This document shows, in pieces, positions 7,922 through 16,888 of a DNA stretch of 44,969 nucleotides. The position numbers were made by a program, and so were the translations under genes. This DNA comes from Microbispora siamensis (GTDB lineage Bacteria > Actinomycetota > Actinomycetes > Streptosporangiales > Streptosporangiaceae). Positions within the stretch are counted from its first letter, which is position 1, and each line of letters opens with the position of its first letter. The stretch lies in contig NZ_BOOF01000068.1 in assembly GCF_016863095.1 (NCBI RefSeq), positions 1 through 44,969 on the forward strand, given 5' to 3'. The notes under the pieces were generated by a model, which saw only the letters and a program-made list of their open reading frames with translations, was not told the origin of the DNA and did no database searches.

Positions 7922-8196
7922 ACCCCAACATCACCGTCGGGTGGTGGCGCCCCTCCCCCGCCAGCCACCCGCAGAGGAACGCCGGGTCGTCGCCGGCCAT
8001 GTGGCAGGCGAACTGCGGGCCGCGGAGTTCCGAGCCGATGGTTGCGGCGCCGAGGGGACCCCTCCATGGGGACCCTCCATGGGGACGAACCCGCCGGGGC
8101 CCGATCCCACCTGCGGCACCCCTTCCGGGAAGAACGCGACGTGGCAGCGCAGACAGAAGACAACCCAGGCGTGACCCGGCCCGTCAGTTGCACACC
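7922..8196. other. Non-coding stretch with a 13-bp tandem repeat
   Basis: CCTCCATGGGGAC occurs twice in tandem (8061-8073 and 8074-8086). No convincing gene is present. Confidence 0.4.
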
Positions 8197-8628
8197 CTAA
8201 AGGGCCCGGTCGAGGGCTTCGGTCACGGCGATCGGACTGATTTCGAGGCGGTCGAAGCGCCAGCCGGTCTCGGTACGGCGTGCTCCGTAGCGGAGGATCC
8301 CGGCCGCGATGGCCTCCGTCTTGTCGTCGAGGACGAAGACGGCGACGTCGTGGGCCCGCACCGTGGCGGTCTCGCCGTCGACCTCGATGACGAGGTTGGC
8401 CTTGATGTGCAGAGTACGGGCGTACACGCGATGCGCGCTCACAAGCTGGATGAGTTCCTTGATGCCGTGAGCCTCCCCACGGGGGGACTTGACGACGACG
8501 TCCTCGGTGAAGAGCCGGTCGGTCTCGTCGTAGCGGCCCTCGTCGACCCACAGGCTGTGACGGGCGACCAGGTCGGCCAGTTCGGCGCGGTCGGCAAGGA
8601 CGCGGATCAAGGTTTCAGTAGCAGTCAT
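8197..8628 (-). CDS. SnoaL-like / NTF2-fold protein, 143 aa
   Basis: The ATG at 8628 follows GGAG with six-base spacing, which decides this start over a longer frame from 8688. The protein has the usual NTF2/SnoaL length and pattern: an N-terminal helix (LADLVARHSLWVDEGRYDETDRLF), then TEDVVV, a central helix (GIKELIQLVSA) and C-terminal strands (TVRAHDVAVFVLDD and GWRFDRLEIS). Family members are small cyclases, isomerases or binding proteins. It lies 60 bases after the epoxide hydrolase gene on the same strand and may act on the same substrate class. Confidence 0.8.
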   Translation of the reverse strand: MTATETLIRVLADRAELADLVARHSLWVDEGRYDETDRLFTEDVVVKSPRGEAHGIKELIQLVSAHRVYARTLHIKANLVIEVDGETATVRAHDVAVFVLDDKTEAIAAGILRYGARRTETGWRFDRLEISPIAVTEALDRAL

Positions 8629-8688
8629 GACGATCTCCAAATAGTCAGAGCCGGCCACTCGTGAGCAGTTCTCGGTGGCCATTGGCAC

Positions 8689-9795
8689 CTAGTGGGCGGC
8701 GTCCTGATCGGCGAGCTTGAGGCTGGTGAGGAAGAAGTCCCGGACATCCTCGGCGAACAGGCCCGGCACCTCCATCGCGGCGAAGTGGCCGCCGCGCTCG
8801 AACTCCGACCAGTGCCTGATGTCGTACAGCCGCTCGGCCAGCGGCCGCACCGACTGCGTGATGTCGTGCGGGAACACCGCCACGCCGACCGGTACCGGGC
8901 ACGGCTCACTCCCCCGCGGGGCGTCGTGGTGCAGCCGTGCCGAGGAGGCCGCGGTGGCGGTCAGCCAGTACAGCGAGACGTCGGTGAGCAGCCGGTCGTC
9001 GCTGATGTACGAGCGGGGGTCGGTCCACTGCGCGAAGCGCTCGGCGATCCAGACCAGCTGGCCGACCGGTGAGTCGGTCAGCGCGTAGCCGATGGTCTGG
9101 GGGGTGAGGGCCTGCAGTGCCTGGTACGGCGGGCGGTTCGCCATCAGTTGCCGGACCTTGTCCAGCCGGGCCTCGTCCGTTTCGGACAGCTCGATGCCGG
9201 CGTCCGGGACCGGCCGGGTCGGGAGGTAGTTGACGTGCACACCGACGACCTGCTCGGGTGCCACCGCGCCGAGCGCCAGGGAGATGCCGGCGCCGAAGTC
9301 GCCGCCCTGCGCACCGTAGCGCTCGTATCCGAGACGGCGCATCAGCTCGGCCCAGGCCCGCGCCACCCGGACGATGTCCCAGCCGCGCTCGTGGGTCGGC
9401 CCGGAGAAGCCGTACCCCGGGATGGAGGGGACCACCAGATGGAAGTCACGTGACAGCGGCTCGATGACGTCGAGGAACTCCAGGAACGAGCCGGGCCAGC
9501 CGTGGGTGAGGATCAGTGCGAGCGCGTCCGGCTTGGCGGACCGGACGTGGACGAAGTGGATGTTCTGGCCCTCGATCTCCGTGGTGAAGTGCGGGAGCTC
9601 GTTGAGCTCGGCCTCGCGCTCGCGCCAGTCGTACCCGGTCCGCCAGTGTTCGGCGAGCTCCTTGAGCCGCGCCAGCGGGAAGCCGTAGTCCCACCCGGCG
9701 TCGGCGACCTCGTTGGGCCAGCGAGTGCGGGCGAGCCGGTCGGCCAGGTCGTCGAGGTCGGCCTGGGGAATGTCGATGCGGAAGGGCTTGATCAT
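8689..9795 (-). CDS. Epoxide hydrolase (EHN-domain family)
   Basis: The start at 9795 has GGAG eight bases upstream; the frame is open to 9834. The 368-aa product begins with the epoxide hydrolase N-terminal domain (about 1-105, IDIPQADLDDLADRLARTRW) and continues as an alpha/beta hydrolase. It shows the oxyanion HGWPG (98-102), nucleophile Asp166 in GGDFGAG (GGDWG is more usual) and a C-terminal His in GGHFAAME. It should open epoxides to diols. It is divergent from a MarR regulator at 9908, which probably controls it. Confidence 0.9.
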   Translation of the reverse strand: MIKPFRIDIPQADLDDLADRLARTRWPNEVADAGWDYGFPLARLKELAEHWRTGYDWREREAELNELPHFTTEIEGQNIHFVHVRSAKPDALALILTHGWPGSFLEFLDVIEPLSRDFHLVVPSIPGYGFSGPTHERGWDIVRVARAWAELMRRLGYERYGAQGGDFGAGISLALGAVAPEQVVGVHVNYLPTRPVPDAGIELSETDEARLDKVRQLMANRPPYQALQALTPQTIGYALTDSPVGQLVWIAERFAQWTDPRSYISDDRLLTDVSLYWLTATAASSARLHHDAPRGSEPCPVPVGVAVFPHDITQSVRPLAERLYDIRHWSEFERGGHFAAMEVPGLFAEDVRDFFLTSLKLADQDAAH

Positions 9796-9885
9796 GGTCT
9801 CGGCTCCAGGGAGGATCATTCGGTTGCCGAACATTCGGGGGGCTAACGTTTACTCGCCGAACGGTAGCACATCATTAGTGCGCCA

Positions 9886-9896
9886 AACGATTCGTT
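9886..9896. promoter_or_regulatory. Operator-like palindrome before the MarR gene
   Basis: AACGA-T-TCGTT is a perfect 5+1+5 dyad located 11 bases before the MarR start, in the 112-base region shared with the epoxide hydrolase. Related half-sites (GCCGAACATTCGG, TCGCCGAACGGTAG) occur nearby at about 9826-9865. It is a likely MarR binding region. Confidence 0.45.
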
Positions 9897-9907
9897 AGAC
9901 TTCTCGC

Positions 9908-10381
9908 ATGGAGACCGAGGAGACGCCCGCCCGATGGGAGGGCCTGCCCAGCTGGCTGCTCGGCCAGACCGCCAACCACGCGCACCGCCTGGTGGGCGAC
10001 GGGTTCTCGTCCGTCGGTGCTCGCGGCTACCACTACCGTCTGCTGGCGACACTGGAGGAGTACGGCCCGGCCAGCCAGGCCGCGCTGGGCCGCCGCAGCG
10101 GCATCCATCTCAGCGACATGGTCGCGACGGTCAACGAACTCGCCGATCGCGGGCTGGTCGAGCGCGCCCCGGACCCCTCCGACCGGCGGCGCAACATCAT
10201 CTCGCTCACCTCGGCGGGCAAGCGGCAGCTGCGGCGACTGGAGAAGCGGCTGGCCGAATGTCAGGACGAACTGCTGGCTCCACTGTCGCCCGAGGAGCGA
10301 CAGCGGTTGACCGAGCTGCTGTCCAAACTGTTGACGCACCACAACGGACGAACCGGCACTCCCGAGGAGCCGTGGAGCTGA
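9908..10381 (+). CDS. MarR-family transcriptional regulator
   Basis: A 157-aa protein with the winged-helix layout of the family: YRLLATLEEYGPASQAALGR (about 43-62), recognition helix HLSDMVATVNELADRGLV (about 69-86), then wing DPSDRRRNIISLTSAGK (about 92-108). Helical dimer ends flank these. No ribosome binding site precedes the ATG, so the mRNA may be leaderless. It is divergent from the epoxide hydrolase/SnoaL pair and likely represses that pair and itself. Confidence 0.9.
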   Translation: METEETPARWEGLPSWLLGQTANHAHRLVGDGFSSVGARGYHYRLLATLEEYGPASQAALGRRSGIHLSDMVATVNELADRGLVERAPDPSDRRRNIISLTSAGKRQLRRLEKRLAECQDELLAPLSPEERQRLTELLSKLLTHHNGRTGTPEEPWS

Positions 10382-10447
10382 CCGGAAACGCGCTGGCGAC
10401 CAAGGCCCCGGCCCACTTGACAGGAGTCGAATGACGGCGACCGCCGC

Positions 10448-10620
10448 ATGGCGGGCGCCCCGGTTTCCTCCTCACTGATCGACGAGATCGTCCCGGGAAG
10501 GGGCTCGCAGCGCCTTCGCCGCGCGTGACCTGTCGAACGTGGACTACGTCCTGGTGGTGATCGGCGTGCGCGCCGAGTGGACGCGCCGAGTTCAGCGGGC
10601 GTGGCCGGTCGCGCAGGCGG
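10448..10620 (+). mobile_element. IS256-family transposase relic with internal deletion
   Basis: The frame from ATG 10448 gives MAGAPVSSSLIDEIV, then stops at 10526-10528. An overlapping frame from 10521 reads ARDLSNVDYV followed directly by LVVIGVRAEWT. In IS256-type transposases the RDLSxVDYV and LVxIGVRA blocks are separated by about 20 residues that include the first catalytic Asp (DGIH), so that part is deleted here. No intact element, terminal repeat or target duplication was seen. Confidence 0.55.
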
Positions 10621-10623
10621 CGG

Positions 10624-11463
10624 TCACCATGCCTGGGCCCAGGAAGGGGACGGTGCCGGGGCAGGCATCAAGTGACGCAGATCGTGGGACCATGTCTCCG
10701 CCCAGATGCCGGACCGCCATTCGATGATCTTGACCGCGCCTTCATACGTGGCCATGAGCAGCCGCCCCTTGCGGTCCCAGTCGGCCCAGGCCGCCTCGGG
10801 CAGCGGTGTGATCTCGCCGTCGTCGTCCTCGCGTAGGTAGCTGATTTGCGCGCCCTCGATCCCGTACCGCTGGAAATCGGTCCCGGTGTGGGCAAGCACC
10901 AAGGCACGCTCGCCTCCCGGCTGAACTCGTTGGAGGAGTACGGCTTCGCGCAAGCCGGCCGGTATCCGCTCGACTTCGCCCGAGAAGGGGCGCCACCCGC
11001 GTTTGTACTCGTTCTGGAGGTCTCGGCGGGTCCAATCGAAGCTGAGGTCTTCGACGGTCGCGCCGTACGGATAACTGCCATGGAAGGGCCGTTTGTCCAT
11101 GGACGCGGAGATCGTCAGGCTGTTGTCGGTCGCGAACCTGCAGCCGGCGGTCCAGGTGCCATGGGTGTGCCAGGCGGCGAGCGCGGTGAGCCACGGCGTC
11201 TTCGACACGGCGAAGTAGGTATCCCATGGGGACTGGCCGTCGCCGAGCGCGAAGTACCCGAGCAGTTTCCCGTCTGGCGATATGTCGCATCGGCGGGGGT
11301 AGAGCGTTCCCCGAAGCCACGCGCCGTGTCTCACCTCGCCGGCCTGCAGATCCCATTCCAGCAGGTGCCACCATGCCGACGGTCCGCGACGCATGATCAG
11401 GGCCGTAGGCGCGGCGGTGGCCAGGAGCACATACAGACGGCAGGGCGGGGGGAAGGTCGTCAC
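10624..11463 (-). CDS. Hypothetical beta-rich protein, 279 aa
   Basis: The GTG start at 11463 follows AAGGA with seven-base spacing. The protein is Trp-rich and has segments such as WHLLEWDLQAGEV, CDISPDGKLLGYFAL and GRLLMATYEGAVKIIEW that resemble WD40 or beta-propeller blades (SPDGKxL followed by W), though the full repeat count is not visible. No signal peptide is evident. Function unknown. It ends beside the IS256 relic and has its own upstream region with a 12-base palindrome at 11551. Confidence 0.7.
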   Translation of the reverse strand: MTTFPPPCRLYVLLATAAPTALIMRRGPSAWWHLLEWDLQAGEVRHGAWLRGTLYPRRCDISPDGKLLGYFALGDGQSPWDTYFAVSKTPWLTALAAWHTHGTWTAGCRFATDNSLTISASMDKRPFHGSYPYGATVEDLSFDWTRRDLQNEYKRGWRPFSGEVERIPAGLREAVLLQRVQPGGERALVLAHTGTDFQRYGIEGAQISYLREDDDGEITPLPEAAWADWDRKGRLLMATYEGAVKIIEWRSGIWAETWSHDLRHLMPAPAPSPSWAQAW

Positions 11464-11550
11464 GGCTGGTCCTTGAGGTCATGATCGGCGGCGCGGAGCG
11501 TGCCCGTCCACCGTTCGTCGAAGTGAGTCGCCACCTGAGCCGCAGGCTAC

Positions 11551-11562
11551 CCCTTGCAAGGG
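11551..11562. promoter_or_regulatory. 12-bp perfect palindrome
   Basis: CCCTTGCAAGGG lies 88 bases upstream of the minus-strand hypothetical gene that starts at 11463. It is a possible operator; no regulator can be named. Confidence 0.3.
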
Positions 11563-11599
11563 CTGGTGGTCAGTTCCGATGGGAACAGCGCCCGGCGGT

Positions 11600-11636
11600 C
11601 GCCCACCAGGGCGGCCGGCAATGCTCCTGGTGGGCG
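11600..11636 (-). terminator. Hairpin after the AOC-like gene
   Basis: CGCCCACCAGG (11600-11610) pairs perfectly with CCTGGTGGGCG (11626-11636) across a 15-base loop. It lies 18 bases beyond the stop of the AOC-like gene on the minus strand. There is no T-run, as is common for actinomycete terminators. Confidence 0.6.
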
Positions 11637-11653
11637 GCTGGTGATCGTCTTGA

Positions 11654-12118
11654 CTATCGCAGCCGGACGGTGATGTCGGAGTTGTCGTTGACCGGGTGGG
11701 TCAGGACGGTGCCGCGGGCGCCGAAGAACCGACCCGTCCCTCCGGTGATCTTCGAGGTGAAGTCGCCCTCACCGCCCTGGCTGGAGATGAACAGCATCGA
11801 GCCGCCGATCGCGGCCTGGGCGTCACAATGCGGCTTGGCCTGCGCGTCGAAGACGCAGATCGTGTGGTCGGAGCCGATCGGCTTCCTGCTGTGGTGCTTG
11901 TGGTCGCCCGCGTACAGGTCACCGGCCAGTTCGATGCGATCGCCCGGCTTGACCGGGCCGTTCGGCGGGGTGTGGGTCGGTTTGCCGCCGGCGGGGGTGT
12001 AGGTGAACTGGTTCTGCTTCTCGAAGTAGCGCAAGGTCGTGGACGATTCGGCCGAGGCGGTGCCGACCAGGCCGAGGGTCAGCACACCCGCGACACCGGC
12101 AACGATCAGAGAACGCAT
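11654..12118 (-). CDS. Secreted allene-oxide-cyclase-barrel-like protein
   Basis: The ATG at 12118 follows GGGAGGG. The 154-aa product has a signal peptide (MRSLIVAGVAGVLTLGLVGT to ASA) and a mature domain typical of the dirigent/AOC-like barrel: KPGDRIELAGDLYAG, then a strand pair, then GGTGRFFGARGTV near the end. The GTGxFxGAxG block is the strongest clue. Such bacterial proteins are exported and mostly uncharacterised. It is divergent from the histidine kinase at 12240 across a region with large palindromes, so it is a plausible target of that two-component system. Confidence 0.75.
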   Translation of the reverse strand: MRSLIVAGVAGVLTLGLVGTASAESSTTLRYFEKQNQFTYTPAGGKPTHTPPNGPVKPGDRIELAGDLYAGDHKHHSRKPIGSDHTICVFDAQAKPHCDAQAAIGGSMLFISSQGGEGDFTSKITGGTGRFFGARGTVLTHPVNDNSDITVRLR

Positions 12119-12172
12119 CTGCCCTCCCAAGGGATCGAGTGGATGCCTGCGATCGTGCGCCTGGTCTTTTCC

Positions 12173-12231
12173 CCTCGTGACGAGGCCCGTTTCCCGTGTG
12201 ACCCGGGAGAATCTCCCGGGTCACACGGGAA
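12173..12231. promoter_or_regulatory. Two palindromes, one perfect with 20-bp arms, in a divergent promoter region
   Basis: TTCCCGTGTGACCCGGGAGA (12191-12210) is the exact reverse complement of bases 12212-12231, with a single A between. A second dyad, CCTCGT-G-ACGAGG, is at 12173-12185. The large dyad ends nine bases before the histidine kinase ATG and contains its only ribosome-binding-site-like GGGA. It could act as an operator on DNA or as an RNA hairpin hiding that site. Confidence 0.75.
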
Positions 12232-12239
12232 CGCGGCTG

Positions 12240-14171
12240 ATGCACAATTCAGGCGTGAGATGGTCCCGTGCCGCGGCGGCGTTGGTGGCTGTGACGACCG
12301 TCGTCGCCGCCGCACTGCTCCCCGGCTACGGAGACGGCCTGGCGTCCTGGGGACAGATCGTCCTGGCCGTGGCCTACGGGTTCGCCGGATGGCTGCTGGC
12401 CTCGCGCCGCCCTCAGGTGCTGATCGGCTGGCTGGCCCTTACGGCCGCCTTCGGTTACGGCGCCGGTTTGGCCGCTCAGGAGTGGTCGCTGTATGCCGCC
12501 GTTCACGGCTTGCCCGGCGCTTCGTGGGTGGCGCTGCTCAGCGTCGTGTTGGGGCCGCTGGAAGTGATCGTCTTCACCCTCACGTACGCGCTGTTCCCCG
12601 ACGGCCGGTTCCCTCGCGGCCGGATCGGGTGGCTGGCCGCCGCGAGTATCGCCCTGGGCGCGTGCGGCTGGTTGTACGGGATCTTCGCGCCGTTCGACCC
12701 ATCGATGCCGGCCGGGCTTGTCAATCCGCTGGACGTCGGCCTGCTGCCCGCGATGCAGCCGGTCGGGTTCTTCGCGGCGGCCATGGTGCTCGCCTCGATC
12801 GTGATCGTCGTGCGCTGGGTGCGTGCCCGCGGCCAGGAGCGGCAGGTCCTGCGCTGGCTGGCCGTCGTCAACCTCTGCAGCATCCTGCTCACCCCGCTGA
12901 TCGTCGCGCTGCCCGCCGGAGAGCTGATCAGCACGGCCGGGACGATCGTGGTCCTGATCGTCGTGGTGGCCGTCGTGCTGCGCAATCAGGTCTACGGCCT
13001 GGACGTCGTGCTCAACCGGGCGCTCGTCTACACGTTGCTCACCTCGTTCGTCGCGGCCGTGTACGGGGCGGGCATCGCCGTACTGGCCCTGGCCGGGCAG
13101 CGGGCCGGTGGTCCGTGGACGATCGCGGCCGCGATCGGCGCGGCCTTCAGCCTGGCCCCGGCACGCGAGCGGTTCCAGCGGCTGGTCAACCGCTTCCTGT
13201 ACGGCGAGCGCGACGACCCGTACGCCGTGATCGGCCGTATCGGCGCCCGGCTGGAGACCTCAGGCAGCGCGGAGCAGATGCTCCCCGACCTGCTCGAGGC
13301 CATCGCAGGCGCGCTCAAGCTCCCGTTGGCGGCGGTCGAACTGCAGAGGTCGCGGCGGTTCGGGCCCCCGGCGGACGGGCCCGTGGTCCGGTTCCCCCTC
13401 GTCCATCAGGGCGACAGGATCGGCGCGCTCGTCATCGGCCCGCGGCCGGGGCAGAACGCGCTCGACCTGCGGGAAACCCGGCTGATGGCCGACATCGCGC
13501 GCCAGGTCGCGGTCGCGGCGAGGAATGTCCTGCTGACCGAGGAGCTGATGCGCTCACGCGAACGGATCGTCCACGCGGCCGAGGAGGAGCGACGCCGCCT
13601 GCGACACGATCTCCACGACGGCCTCGGCCCGGTGCTCACCGCGGCGGCCACCAAGGTGGACGCGGTGGCGAACCTGCTGGTGCGGGACGCCGCCAAGGCC
13701 ACGACGGTTCTCGCGGCGGTCCGCCAGGACCTGACCGCCGCGCTGGACGACCTGCGCCGCCTGGTGTACGCGCTGCGCCCGCCCGTCCTGGACGAGCTCG
13801 GCCTGTTCGGCGCCCTGCGCGAGTACCTGCGGCACTCCGCGGTACCTGTCAGCCTGCGAGCGCCGAAGGAGCTGCCGGCTCTCCCGGCCGCCGTGGAGAT
13901 CGCCGCCTACCGCATCATCACCGAGGCCGTGACCAACGTGACCCGGCATGCGGGAGCCGCGTCCTGCTCGGTCGAGATCGGCTGCGACGGACGGCTCACA
14001 CTGGAGATCTGCGACGACGGTCTCCACCGCGACAGCTGGACGCCCGGCGTCGGCCTGACCTCGATGCGCGAGCGCGCCACCGCGCTCGGCGGCACATACA
14101 CGGCCGGTCCGACCAACTCGGGCGGGCGGGTCCGCGTCGAACTTCCCCTCAACCTGGCGGGTGCCCTGTGA
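12240..14171 (+). CDS. Membrane sensor histidine kinase (HisKA_3 / HATPase)
   Basis: The ATG at 12240 gives 643 aa; a longer open frame upstream runs through the palindrome and is unlikely. The N-terminal half holds about eight to nine hydrophobic membrane segments (residues about 8-300), then a GAF-like region (about 325-435), a coiled linker, the HisKA_3 phospho-acceptor HDLHDGLGP (His near 456) and an HATPase_c domain with N-box EAVTNVTRHA (about 560) and G-box CDDG...GVGLTSMRERA. It should autophosphorylate and pass phosphate to the response regulator, whose gene overlaps by GTGA. The signal is unknown. Confidence 0.9.
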   Translation: MHNSGVRWSRAAAALVAVTTVVAAALLPGYGDGLASWGQIVLAVAYGFAGWLLASRRPQVLIGWLALTAAFGYGAGLAAQEWSLYAAVHGLPGASWVALLSVVLGPLEVIVFTLTYALFPDGRFPRGRIGWLAAASIALGACGWLYGIFAPFDPSMPAGLVNPLDVGLLPAMQPVGFFAAAMVLASIVIVVRWVRARGQERQVLRWLAVVNLCSILLTPLIVALPAGELISTAGTIVVLIVVVAVVLRNQVYGLDVVLNRALVYTLLTSFVAAVYGAGIAVLALAGQRAGGPWTIAAAIGAAFSLAPARERFQRLVNRFLYGERDDPYAVIGRIGARLETSGSAEQMLPDLLEAIAGALKLPLAAVELQRSRRFGPPADGPVVRFPLVHQGDRIGALVIGPRPGQNALDLRETRLMADIARQVAVAARNVLLTEELMRSRERIVHAAEEERRRLRHDLHDGLGPVLTAAATKVDAVANLLVRDAAKATTVLAAVRQDLTAALDDLRRLVYALRPPVLDELGLFGALREYLRHSAVPVSLRAPKELPALPAAVEIAAYRIITEAVTNVTRHAGAASCSVEIGCDGRLTLEICDDGLHRDSWTPGVGLTSMRERATALGGTYTAGPTNSGGRVRVELPLNLAGAL

Positions 14172-14809
14172 CAGTCCGTGTCCTCGTCGTGGACGATCAC
14201 CGCATCGTGCTGGACGGTCTGACCGTCCTGCTCGACTCGGTGGACGACATCGAGGTCGTCGGGGAGGCGACGTGCGGGGAACAAGCGGTCACCCTCGCCG
14301 AGGAACTGGCGCCCGACGTCGTCCTCATGGATATCGAGATGCCGGGGATCGGCGGCGTCGAGGCCACCCGCCGCATCACGGCTCGCCGCCCGTCAACGGC
14401 GATCGTCATGCTGACCATGTACGGCGAGGACGAGTTCGTCTTCACCGCCCTGCGCGCCGGCGCCCGCGGCTACCTGCTCAAGGGCGCTCAGCAGGCCGAC
14501 GTCGTCCGCACCATCGAAGCCGTGGCCCGCGGGGACGCCGTCTTCGGCCAAGACGTCGCGCACCGCGTCCTGCGCACCTTCACCGGCCCGCAGCCCCAGA
14601 ACGGGCCCTTCCCCCAGCTGACTGAGCGGGAGCGGGAAATCCTGGCCCTCGTCGCCAACGGCTGGCCCAATGGCCGGATCGCCCGCCACCTGGTCCTCAG
14701 CCCCAAGACGGTCGCCAACCACATCTCCAACATCCTTGCCAAACTCCAGGCCCCCGACCGTGCCGCCGCGATCATCCAAGCTCGCCGGGCCGGCCTGGGC
14801 GACCCCTGA
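14168..14809 (+). CDS. LuxR/NarL-family response regulator
   Basis: The GTG at 14168 overlaps the kinase stop as GTGA, fixing the start. The 213-aa protein has a REC domain (VLVVDDHRIVLDG, phospho-acceptor Asp near 54 in LMDIEMPG, switch Thr in MLTMYG, Lys in YLLKGA) and a C-terminal LuxR HTH (LTEREREILALVANGWPNG, then PKTVANHISNILAKL). It is the cognate regulator of the preceding kinase. The large dyad upstream of the kinase is a candidate binding site. Confidence 0.95.
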   Translation: MTVRVLVVDDHRIVLDGLTVLLDSVDDIEVVGEATCGEQAVTLAEELAPDVVLMDIEMPGIGGVEATRRITARRPSTAIVMLTMYGEDEFVFTALRAGARGYLLKGAQQADVVRTIEAVARGDAVFGQDVAHRVLRTFTGPQPQNGPFPQLTEREREILALVANGWPNGRIARHLVLSPKTVANHISNILAKLQAPDRAAAIIQARRAGLGDP

Positions 14810-14934
14810 CGAGATTCGAGCGCATGGGCCCGCGAGGAGGCTGGGTGCAGGAATTAGCGGTAGGGAGCTGATCTTCGTTTCGGTTCGGTGACGGGGCGGG
14901 TTTGGCCTGGCGAGGGGCCGTACGTTCCGCGGGC

Positions 14935-16888
14935 ATGCCGTTCGAATTTCTCTCTGATGAGCAGGTCGCCCGCTATGGGAGGTTCCCGCAGGAGCCGTCG
15001 GTGGCGGAGCTGGAGCAGGTGGCCAAGCGGCGGCGGCCGGCGACGAAGCTGGGCTGGGCGGTGCAGTGGGGCACGGTGCGGATGCTGGGGGTGTTCCTGA
15101 CCGAGAACCCACGGCGGTTCCGGTCAGGGTGGTGGGGTTCGTCGCTGAGCAGCTCGGCGTCGATCCGGAGGAGTTCGCCGATTACGGACGGCGTGCGCAG
15201 ACGGTGTACGAGCACGCCTGGGAGATCCGTGAGCTGCCGGGCATCACGGTGCTGACGCGGCTGGTGGGCGAGGTACGCCGGGAGGAGAACGCCCGCCCGT
15301 ACGGGCTGCTGGCCGAGCGGACGCCAGCCGAGACCGCCGTGGCGCTGCGGGGCCTGCTGAAGGTCCCGGAGGATCGGCGGGTGTCGGAGCTGGAGCGGCT
15401 GCGGACGTCGCCGGTGAAGGCGTCGGGCCGCGTGCTGGTGCGGGGAGCTGGACCGGGTCGCCGAGATCGCCGGGCTGGGTGCGGGGCGGGTGGAGGTCGA
15501 GCCGGTTCCGGCGGTGAAGCTGGCGGCGCTGGCGCGGTACGGGATGGCGTCCAAGGCCCCGACGCTGCGGGACCTTGAACCTCGTCGCCAGACCGAGAAG
15601 CTGACGGCGGCGGTCGAGGTGATCGCATCCTTCGTGCCCGCCACCGACGACGACGACGCCGCGGCGGCGTGGCGGGCCGAGCTGGTCAAGCGGTACCGGA
15701 CGGTGCAGCAGTTCATCGAGCTGCTGCTGGAGGTCATCGACTTCCGTGCGGTCGAGGCCGGCCAGCCGGTGCTGGCGATGGTGAGGGCGGCGGCTGAGAT
15801 AGCCAAGTCCCGCCGCCGCTACGACCGCGCCGATGTCGCCGCGCACGAGGACCTGGTCACCAGGTCGTGGCGGCCGCTGGTGTTCGCCAACCCCGACCTG
15901 CGCAGCGGGCAGGTCGACAAGGCCGCGTTCACGCTGTGCGCGGTGATGCACCTGCACGCCGCGCTGCGCCGCCGGGACGTGTTCGCCGCCGGCACCGACC
16001 GGTGGAGCGATCCGGCCGCCCGCCTGCTGGAAGGCCCTGGCTGGCAGGCCGCGCGGCCGCGCGTGCTGACCGCTTTGGAGCTGGAGGACAAACCGGCCCG
16101 GGCACCTGGCCGAGCTCGCGAGCGCGCTGGAGGGCGCCTACACCCGGGTACTGGACGGCCTCGGGAACAACACCGCAGTGCAGTTCGTCGGCGGCCGCCT
16201 GCAGGTGGACTAGCTCGGGCCGCTGGCCGAGCCGCCGCTGATGGACGAGTTCCGCGCCCTGATCGACGGAATGCTGCCGCGGGTGGACTTCCCCGAGCTG
16301 CTGCTGGAGGTGTTCGACCGCACCGGGCTGGCGGCCGACTTCACCCACATCTCCTGCGCCGACCCTGCGATGGAGGACTTCGCGGTCAGCCTGTGCGGGC
16401 TGCTGGTGGCCGAGGCGTGCAACGTCGGCCTGGTCCCGATCGAGAAACCGAACGTGCCCGCGCTGACACGCGCCCGTCTCCAGCAGGTCGACCAGGGGTA
16501 CCTGCGCGCCGAGACGATCTCGGCGGCCAACGCCCGCCTCATCGCCGCTCAGGCCGGGATCGACATCGTGAACTGCTGGGGCGGCGGGCAGATCGCCTCG
16601 GCCGACGGGCTGCGGTTCGTGGTCCCGGTCGCCAACCTGCGCACCGGCCACAACCCGATCTACTTCGGCCGCCAGCGCGGCGTGACCTGGCTGGATGTCG
16701 TCAACGACCAAGTGATGGGCATTGGCGGCCTGGTCGTGCCCGGCACGTTGCGGGACTCGCTGTTCATCCTGGACGCCATCCACACCATCGACGGCGGCCC
16801 CCGCACCTTCCCCTGGCGTGATCCCCGTGCCTGGTCCGAGCCCGTACGGCGCTTCGCGGCCAGGGCGAGCGGCCGCGGCAGCGGATGA
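14935..16888 (+). mobile_element. Wrecked Tn3-family transposase gene (tnpA)
   Basis: The ATG at 14935 starts MPFEFLSDEQVARYGRF, the usual start of actinomycete Tn3 TnpA (DUF4158 region). The coding sequence then jumps frame near 15110 (into VGFVAEQLGVDPEEF), near 15445 (into ELDRVAEIAGLG) and near 16095 (into GHLAELASALEGAYTRVLDG), and has an in-frame TAG at 16211-16213. Homology continues through DYxHISCADPAM-like text and FGRQRGVTWLDVVNDQVMGIGGLVVPGT to IDGGP at about 16800, where it stops; the final 150 or so residues are missing. No resolvase or terminal repeats were found. Confidence 0.8.

Noticed and set aside
8061..8086. CRISPR-like or minisatellite array
   Set aside because: Only two 13-bp copies in direct contact, without spacers.
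11696..14809. A 1037-residue open frame covering the AOC-like gene, the histidine kinase and the response regulator
   Set aside because: Only its last 213 codons (from GTG 14168) are a gene. The rest is an out-of-frame reading of high-GC coding DNA and is Arg/Gly-rich without domains.
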